From positions 1 to 11,619 of the forward strand of contig CAJUFF010000089.1 of NCBI GenBank assembly GCA_910585505.1: 11,619 nt of DNA, in the 5' to 3' direction. A model generated the notes under the pieces. That model ran no database searches, was not told where the DNA came from, and saw nothing but the letters and a program-made list of their open reading frames with translations. Origin of the DNA: an uncultured Ruminiclostridium sp. (GTDB lineage Bacteria; Bacillota; Clostridia; Oscillospirales; Ruminococcaceae). Each line of letters starts with the position of its first letter. Within the stretch, counting starts at the first letter, position 1. The position numbers and the translations under genes were made by a program. Of the stretch, positions 7,440 through 11,619 are shown piece after piece.

Positions 7440-7861
7440 TTTATTACGTTCACCTCGCAGCCGTCGTAAAGCTCTTTCGATGTTGACATAATTATTCTGT
7501 CGCCGTAGTTAATTCCCGATATTACTTCCCGATATCCGTCGTCAGATCTGCTCTCGCCCACCTCCGGGAATACCAGACGTACAAAGCTTCGTTTGGTACC
7601 GTTTTTTTCGGCTGTATAAACCACGAATATTCCTTCGCCGAGCATTTTTTCCGAAACGGCGGTCTTTTCCGAGGAGTATTGCGCGACCTCTCCGTCCGCC
7701 GAAACCGCAGTTACGGAAAAGCGCCGCGTTTCCGCTCTCGCCGCTTCAACCTGCGGCAGTGACGAGATGTGTATGCTTTCGGCGAAAAAAGTCAGAAAAA
7801 GCATTATTGCGAAAAACAGTACGGTAAATATCAAGGTTGTTTTTTTTGCGATAATTTTCAT
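7436..7861 (-). CDS. Membrane-anchored mini MFP/RND-adaptor-like protein
   Basis: I do not recognise a named family. The 141 residues begin with a positively charged tip and one hydrophobic helix (about 9-27), so the protein is probably anchored with its C-terminus outside. The outer part (about 47-141) resembles the last, membrane-proximal beta domain of membrane-fusion (HlyD/MacA-type) adaptors: an AVSEKMLGEGIFVVY stretch, then a REVISGINYGDRIIMS segment and the closing DGCEVNV. The biotinyl-lipoyl, hairpin and barrel domains of full adaptors are absent. Start and stop form ATGA overlaps with the MalG-type permease and the GH59 gene, and GGGGGAAC precedes the ATG, so it looks like an intact, translated operon member and not a remnant. 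A role in assembling or gating the importer, or in docking a separate binding protein, is conjecture. Confidence 0.6.
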   Translation of the reverse strand: MKIIAKKTTLIFTVLFFAIMLFLTFFAESIHISSLPQVEAARAETRRFSVTAVSADGEVAQYSSEKTAVSEKMLGEGIFVVYTAEKNGTKRSFVRLVFPEVGESRSDDGYREVISGINYGDRIIMSTSKELYDGCEVNVIK

Positions 7862-8619
7862 GATAGTTCCCCCAATGTAAGTCCCTTTTCAAGGCTGTCG
7901 CTGAAAAACAGATACAGCAAAAGCACGGGTATAAGAAATATGACCGCTGCGGGAAACAATACCGCGCCCGCGTAGCTTCCCGATTCGGAAATAAATACGG
8001 ACATCGTTTTAAGGCCTTTATCGTTCAGAAACAGCATAGGCTGCTCCACCATATTCCAGCTTTCGGCGAACACAAACAGTACTACCGCAAATATACATAC
8101 TCTAAGCTGAGGTATAACGCTTACGAGAATTACCCGGAAAACCGAGTTGGTTTCAAGCCGTGCGGCCTCTATTACGGAGGAATCGGTGCCCTTCATATAC
8201 TGGTGCATTACCACCGCGCCGAAAGGGGAGAATATCATTGGAAGTATGATACCCCACTGCGTGTTTATCAAGCCCATATCCCTTAGCCCGATGTAGTTTG
8301 GAAGTATGGTTACCTGTAAGGGCATCATCATCAGAACTATGTAGAAAATGAAAAGTACTCCCTTTCCTTTGAATTTCGCCCATGTAAATCCAAAAGCGCA
8401 CAGTATAACCACCGGAAGCTGAATCAGTGTTATTGCCGCGGCATACAGGACGCTGTTCCAGAACATGGGATAAAACACAAAGCAGTCGAAAAGCAGATCG
8501 TTATAGCACTCAAGCGTTAATCCCCCCTCGGAATAAAAGGAAAGAAATACCGTAGCGGCAACAGGGAGAAGAAACACCGCAGAAAGAACGGCAAATATTA
8601 TTCCGATAAGCTTTTTCAT
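7858..8619 (-). CDS. MalG-type sugar ABC transporter permease (CUT1)
   Basis: Inner-membrane permease of a carbohydrate importer, 253 residues with about six helices (6-28, 52-76, 88-108, 122-142, 173-190, 216-240). The cytoplasmic coupling loop is recognisable as EAARLETNSVFRVILVSVIP (151-170), but the glycine normally found after EAA-x-x-D is Thr157, and the preceding Asp is Glu156. It forms a heterodimer with the MalF-type protein encoded just upstream, with which it overlaps by ATGA. A perfect AAAGGAGG (8628-8635) precedes the ATG. The end NPEQ-like region of classical MalG is replaced by FSDSLEKGLTLGELS, where the closing KGLTxG matches the usual CUT1 permease C-terminus. The substrate cannot be assigned from the permease; the linked GH59 enzyme suggests a galactoside. 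Confidence 0.88.
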   Translation of the reverse strand: MKKLIGIIFAVLSAVFLLPVAATVFLSFYSEGGLTLECYNDLLFDCFVFYPMFWNSVLYAAAITLIQLPVVILCAFGFTWAKFKGKGVLFIFYIVLMMMPLQVTILPNYIGLRDMGLINTQWGIILPMIFSPFGAVVMHQYMKGTDSSVIEAARLETNSVFRVILVSVIPQLRVCIFAVVLFVFAESWNMVEQPMLFLNDKGLKTMSVFISESGSYAGAVLFPAAVIFLIPVLLLYLFFSDSLEKGLTLGELS

Positions 8620-9422
8620 TGACGGTACCTCCTTTGAAGCGCCATTCCCGCCATAACTATGCCGAATATCAATACGGAGGTTAAAACGGCGGAGGCAGCC
8701 AGACTCTGATAGTCCAGCTTAAGAAAATTGTTGTTCATGTAATACTGAAGTGTATAGCTGTGGTCGGGAGGATAATTCGTCCCGTAATAAAGGTATATTT
8801 CCTTAAATATTTTAAAGCTGTTTACTATGGTGAGCAAGGAGACGAAAAAAACCGTGGGCATTACCATGGGAACGGTTATTTTTTTGTGCAGTGTGAAGCT
8901 TCCCGCGCCGTCTAATTTCGCCGCCTCAAAAAGAGATGGGTCAATGGAGGTAAAGGCCGCTGTAAGAAGAACCACGCATATTCCCGTATTCTTCCATATG
9001 AAAAGAAGATAAACGGGAAGCACCGAGGTATCCGAAGCAAAAACACTGTGCCAGATTAAAGCTATGCTTGCGGTGGGTATCACAAGAGGAAGTACAAAGG
9101 CTGCACGCGTTTTCCTAACCCATCTGATACCGTAGGAGAGAACTAAGGAAACCGCAAGAGCCAGAATCACGACTATGGGCACGCATATAACTATCAGCAA
9201 AAGAGAATTTTTAAGGGCAAGGAGAAAATATTCGTTGGCGAGAGTGTCTATGTAATTATCAAAACCCACAAAGTTTTTTCGGAACTGGTTGTCGATAAGG
9301 GAATAATAGATAACTCTTATAAATGGCGCCACAAAAAACGCTAATGTCCCCAATAGGCTTGGCAAAAGGCAAAGGACGCATTTTGTGTTCCATTTGAGGC
9401 GCTTTTTTTGTATTGATTTCAC
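8616..9422 (-). CDS. MalF-type sugar ABC transporter permease (CUT1)
   Basis: First gene of the importer operon, 268 residues. Helices are visible at about 15-40, 70-97, 105-128, 137-158, 187-205 and 242-262. The EAA coupling loop is canonical: EAAKLDGAGSFTLHKKITVP (166-185), with Glu166, Asp171, Gly172 and Pro185. It lacks the long extra periplasmic loop of enterobacterial MalF, as is usual in Gram-positive members. Translation starts at GTG (9422) behind AAAGGAAG. Upstream lie a -10 candidate and two inverted repeats. A binding-protein gene normally sits directly before this permease; here the preceding gene is an unrelated AAA ATPase, so the binding protein and the ATPase must come from elsewhere, possibly a shared MsmK-like ATPase. 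Confidence 0.9.
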   Translation of the reverse strand: MKSIQKKRLKWNTKCVLCLLPSLLGTLAFFVAPFIRVIYYSLIDNQFRKNFVGFDNYIDTLANEYFLLALKNSLLLIVICVPIVVILALAVSLVLSYGIRWVRKTRAAFVLPLVIPTASIALIWHSVFASDTSVLPVYLLFIWKNTGICVVLLTAAFTSIDPSLFEAAKLDGAGSFTLHKKITVPMVMPTVFFVSLLTIVNSFKIFKEIYLYYGTNYPPDHSYTLQYYMNNNFLKLDYQSLAASAVLTSVLIFGIVMAGMALQRRYRQ

Positions 9423-9448
9423 TTCTTCACTTCCTTTTATAATCTAAT

Positions 9449-9475
9449 TTTAATCAAGTTGTAGGCTTGATTAAA
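9449..9475. promoter_or_regulatory. Perfect 10-bp inverted repeat before malF-type gene
   Basis: TTTAATCAAG (9449-9458) and CTTGATTAAA (9466-9475) are exact reverse complements with a 7-base spacer. AATCT (9441-9445) and AGATT (9475-9479) extend the symmetry with a bulge. It ends about 11 bases before the Shine-Dalgarno site of the importer operon. No T-run follows on either strand, so it is not a terminator. It may be a repressor operator for the sugar operon or an mRNA hairpin that affects translation initiation. No regulator gene is present in the window to link it to. Confidence 0.55.
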
Positions 9476-9490
9476 GATTGCACCCGAAAC

Positions 9491-9523
9491 ACTAATCTCA
9501 CAGTTTGAAAAGGGATTAGTATA
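9491..9523 (-). promoter_or_regulatory. Candidate sugar-operon promoter with overlapping dyad
   Basis: On the minus strand TATACT (9518-9523) is a good -10 candidate in an AT-rich stretch; the hexamer at 17-bp spacing is not a recognisable -35. The -10 overlaps the first arm of a 7-bp inverted repeat, ACTAATC (9491-9497) and GATTAGT (9514-9520), 16 bases apart. A protein binding this dyad would cover the start of transcription, as expected of a repressor site. No convincing catabolite-repression (cre) motif was seen between 9423 and 9563. Confidence 0.4.
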
Positions 9524-9563
9524 AAATATAAAACAAATCAAACGAAAAAAGTTGCAAAAATTT

Positions 9564-10328
9564 TTAATTTTTTTTATTGGCATTATTTGAAAAAATCATG
9601 GCGAGATTTTTTTCGGGATCGTCAAGAAATCTTTTGGTTATCTGGTAATGCTCTGTTTGCTTATACGGCGTCGGGCGTATTCCTCCGTCGGAAAAGAAAA
9701 GAATTTCAGAATCGGGCATTGCCATGAGAATGGGAGAGTGTGTTGCGATTATAAATTGGGAATCGTTTTCCGCCAGATCGCCTATTAGCCGCATAAGAGT
9801 AAGCAAGCGCAAAGGCGACAGCGCCGCTTCGGGTTCGTCGAGGATATAAAGACCGTTTCCGAAAAATCGGTTTTGCACTATGGCGAGAAAGCTTTCCCCG
9901 TGGGATTCCTTATGAAGCGAGCCACCGTATGAGGAAGAAACAAAGGGCGCGCCGCAAGGAATTTCGTCCAGCTGCTCCATATAGGTAGCGGAATTATACA
10001 GGGTTTCGGCTCTCAGGAAAAACCCGTCCTTCGGTCGCATATAGCCGCGTGAAAGGGTAATGTGTTTGTAAAGCGCGGAATGGGTGTCGCGGGTGGAAAA
10101 ACTGAAATTCCTGGAGCCGCCTTCGGGGTTGAAGCCTGCGGCCAGGGCGATGGCTTCCAGAAGCGTTGATTTTCCCGCGCCGTTTTCGCCGACAAAAAAG
10201 GTAATATCGGAATTGAAAATCAGTTCTTTTTCCTCGGACAGCCATTTTACGGATGGTATCCCGGAAAGATAAGTATTTTCGGGAAGCTTTCCCGTAAATT
10301 TTACACTTTCTATGTATTTTACCGTCAT
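9564..10328 (-). CDS. AAA family ATPase, RecF/OLD-like (COG3910-type)
   Basis: Soluble ABC-like ATPase of 254 residues, with no membrane segments. Motifs are complete: Walker A GENGAGKST at 47-55, a signature-like SHGES at 142-146, Walker B YILDEPEAAL at 161-170 and a His-loop ATHSPIL at 195-201. This single-domain layout, lacking a long coiled coil, matches predicted ATPases of the AAA_21/COG3910 group, whose cellular role is largely unknown. Some relatives belong to defence or repair systems, but no partner nuclease (such as a TOPRIM protein) is visible here. The ATG has AAAGGA upstream and lies 12 bp after the flavodoxin-like gene, suggesting co-transcription. No clear terminator follows the stop codon, although 141 bp separate it from the next gene. 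Confidence 0.85.
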   Translation of the reverse strand: MTVKYIESVKFTGKLPENTYLSGIPSVKWLSEEKELIFNSDITFFVGENGAGKSTLLEAIALAAGFNPEGGSRNFSFSTRDTHSALYKHITLSRGYMRPKDGFFLRAETLYNSATYMEQLDEIPCGAPFVSSSYGGSLHKESHGESFLAIVQNRFFGNGLYILDEPEAALSPLRLLTLMRLIGDLAENDSQFIIATHSPILMAMPDSEILFFSDGGIRPTPYKQTEHYQITKRFLDDPEKNLAMIFSNNANKKN

Positions 10329-10340
10329 CCTTTTTTCCTT

Positions 10341-10973
10341 TTAATCCGCTCTGTCTTTTAATCTTTTTCTTTTTAATCCGTTCCCTTTTGCGCGCGGATA
10401 CCAAAAATTATAGGAAGAAGCTATCTTCCAGAGAAATCGCGGCCAATTGGGTGAAAAAAATAAATCTTCTCCTTGATTCACGGACAGTATATTGCGGCTC
10501 AGCTTTTTAATCGCAATTCCGAGATTTCTGTTAGGCCCGTGACCCAAAGGTATGCTCTTAAGAAAAGGAAGCATTTCCCCTGCCCCGACGCCAAGCGTCT
10601 GACCGTAGGTCAGCCCTACGGCTTTACACCAATTTTTCATGATATCGGCGGCTATAAGATTCTGCCGCCCCTCATAAAACCCGTTGTTTATAATACAGTA
10701 TACGCCGATGCTCTTATTGTTGAATCCTCTTTTTTCAAGTTCGATAAGAAAGCGCAGCAATTGGGAATTGATACCGTCAATATACAGAGGGAAAACAAAA
10801 ACAAGCGCGTCGCTGCTTTGTATCCGTGAAAACTGCTCTTCCGATAGGTTGGATTTACAAACGTTGTATGTTACTGTCTCGTTTTCCCCGGTAAATGACA
10901 TTAAATATTCGATTAGCAATTCGGACGTACTTTTGCTCGATTTCGGGCTGCCGTTTAAAATACATATATTCAT
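10341..10973 (-). CDS. Flavodoxin-fold NAD(P)H-dependent oxidoreductase
   Basis: Flavin-binding protein of 210 residues. The N-terminus MNICILNGSPKSSKSTSELL is the first beta strand and phosphate-binding loop of the flavodoxin-like/NADPH-dependent FMN reductase fold. A second flavin-contact loop, VFVFPLYIDGINSQLLRFL, lies at 58-76. The C-terminal third (about 165-210) is basic and aromatic (FFSPNWPRFLWKI, NGLKRKRLKD) and is not part of the minimal fold. The start codon overlaps the stop of the upstream flavodoxin-like gene (ATGA), with AAAGGTG before it, so the two are translationally coupled and their products may act together. The substrate is unknown; quinone, nitro-compound or flavin reduction are family possibilities. 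Confidence 0.78.
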   Translation of the reverse strand: MNICILNGSPKSSKSTSELLIEYLMSFTGENETVTYNVCKSNLSEEQFSRIQSSDALVFVFPLYIDGINSQLLRFLIELEKRGFNNKSIGVYCIINNGFYEGRQNLIAADIMKNWCKAVGLTYGQTLGVGAGEMLPFLKSIPLGHGPNRNLGIAIKKLSRNILSVNQGEDLFFSPNWPRFLWKIASSYNFWYPRAKGNGLKRKRLKDRAD

Positions 10974-11500
10974 ATGGCGTTCACCTTTCCGCGCAGTTCA
11001 TCAAATGACCTTGAAAATGAAATTTCGTAATTCTTGATATAAAAATTGATACAGTTTGCTTTAACCAGCTTTTTGGCCGTTTCCGCTTCTTTCTCGGTGA
11101 TATTTTCGCCGTAAAAATGTACTTCCAGCCTGATATTGTTCTGATAGCGCCGTTTGTGGTGAGTTTCGTTGTTTTTTATTTTAAAGAAAGGGAGCAGATA
11201 GGGAATGCTTCTGTCTAAAACATTTTTTACAAACGGACTGTAAGAGCCGTAAAAGCATCGGCTGATAATTGTTACCTTTTCCGATTTTGAAAGCAGTTCG
11301 CCCATATTGCTGTATCCGTCTTTTAATACACATTTGCCCGGCGTTTTTATCCAACAGTTAAAGCAGCCAGTGCAATATCGTATTGTGCGCGTATCGGCAA
11401 TAATACGGACATCGTTATGTGCTTCGCCAAACATAGAACGAAATTCTTCGCCGCTTAAATCATGTATTAAAATATCCATTATTACAATTAAGCCTTTCAT
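10970..11500 (-). CDS. Flavodoxin family protein with four-cysteine motif
   Basis: Flavodoxin-fold protein of 176 residues. Near the N-terminus is YCTGCFNCWIKTPGKCVLKD with Cys43, Cys46, Cys49 and Cys57, the spacing found in a large clostridial flavodoxin group and reminiscent of iron-sulfur flavoproteins, so it may hold an Fe-S centre or redox-active thiols. A second flavin loop region is SRCFYGSYSPFVKNVLDR at 80-97. The start is uncertain: the ATG at 11500 has no ribosome-binding site, whereas the Met at residue 8 (11479) begins MDILIHDLSG, which looks like the natural first strand, with AAAGG about 13 bases before it. It overlaps the next oxidoreductase gene by 4 bp; both probably form one redox unit. 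Confidence 0.75.
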   Translation of the reverse strand: MKGLIVIMDILIHDLSGEEFRSMFGEAHNDVRIIADTRTIRYCTGCFNCWIKTPGKCVLKDGYSNMGELLSKSEKVTIISRCFYGSYSPFVKNVLDRSIPYLLPFFKIKNNETHHKRRYQNNIRLEVHFYGENITEKEAETAKKLVKANCINFYIKNYEISFSRSFDELRGKVNAI

Positions 11501-11570
11501 GTTAAAATAAAAAGTTTTTAAGGTTTTTTTAAATTCCTCATTTTCGGCAATTTAATAAGGTATTAAAATA

Positions 11571-11619
11571 GGCTCAACCCCCAAAGTAGTGGAAAAGGTT
11601 AGAAAGGACAAGAAACGGC
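11571..11619. mobile_element. Possible insertion-sequence end (ISL3-like?), cut by window
   Basis: The AT-rich leader upstream of the flavodoxin-like gene changes at 11571 into GGCTCAACCCCCAAAGTAGT, continuing purine-rich to the edge. A GGCTC start followed by a CCAAA...GTGGAAAA pattern is reminiscent of ISL3-type terminal repeats, but no transposase, second end or target duplication is in view. It could equally be the ordinary upstream region of a neighbouring gene. Confidence 0.2.

Noticed and set aside
7436..7861. Pseudogene remnant of a full-length adaptor
   Set aside because: It has its own helix, ribosome-binding site and exact ATGA overlaps on both sides, which a decayed remnant would not be expected to keep.
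9423..9563. Catabolite-repression (cre) site before the sugar operon
   Set aside because: No stretch fits the TGnAAnCGnTnnCA pattern well enough; the dyads there have different sequences.
9541..9575. Terminator after the AAA ATPase
   Set aside because: The region is T/A-rich with a trivial AAAAATTTTT palindrome, but no stable GC-containing stem precedes a T-run in the direction of transcription.

Overview
The window looks like a chromosomal segment of a Gram-positive anaerobe of the Clostridia, probably a gut or rumen Oscillospirales/Lachnospirales-type organism. The grounds are a Bce-type antimicrobial-peptide module (a Firmicutes hallmark), purine-rich Shine-Dalgarno sites, moderate GC with AT-rich intergenic gaps, and CUT1-type sugar permeases. 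No taxonomic marker gene is present, so this is inference. All nine genes lie on the minus strand, and the text below follows their direction of transcription, from high to low coordinates.

Right edge (11619 to 9564): two overlapping flavodoxin-fold oxidoreductase genes are followed after 12 bp by an AAA/RecF-like ATPase. They look like one small operon. The outermost 50 bases may hold the end of an insertion element, but this is weak.

Centre (9563 to 4941): a 141-bp regulatory gap contains a TATACT -10 candidate and two inverted repeats. It leads into a tightly coupled operon: a MalF-type permease (GTG start), a MalG-type permease, a 141-residue membrane-anchored protein resembling the last beta domain of MFP/RND adaptors, and an 832-residue GH59 (galactocerebrosidase-family) glycosidase with no signal peptide. 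Each junction is a 4-bp ATGA overlap. The simplest reading is import of a galactoside-type oligosaccharide followed by cytoplasmic hydrolysis. No solute-binding protein and no importer ATPase are encoded here.

Left (4940 to 320): only 22 bp after the glycosidase comes a complete Bce-type peptide-antibiotic sensing and detoxification module. The response regulator (bceR) and the intramembrane-sensing histidine kinase (bceS) come first. After 119 bp that hold an exact TNACA-N4-TGTAA BceR-type box and an extended -10 promoter come the ABC ATPase (bceA) and the ten-helix FtsX-type permease (bceB). The peptide is probably sensed by BceAB, signalled through BceS to BceR, and BceR activates the bceAB promoter. 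The tiny gap to the GH59 gene suggests that bceRS can also be read from the sugar operon.

Left edge (319 to 1): no gene is seen. The stretch holds a 13-bp perfect stem-loop, a GNRA-like hairpin, a large nested palindrome that can act as a terminator in both directions, and a second, plus-strand terminator. It looks like the 3' end of a plus-strand transcript, or a plus-strand structured RNA, converging on bceB.

The most unusual points are the mini-adaptor protein inside a sugar-importer operon, the cytoplasmic multi-domain GH59 enzyme, and the abutment of both onto a Bce module.
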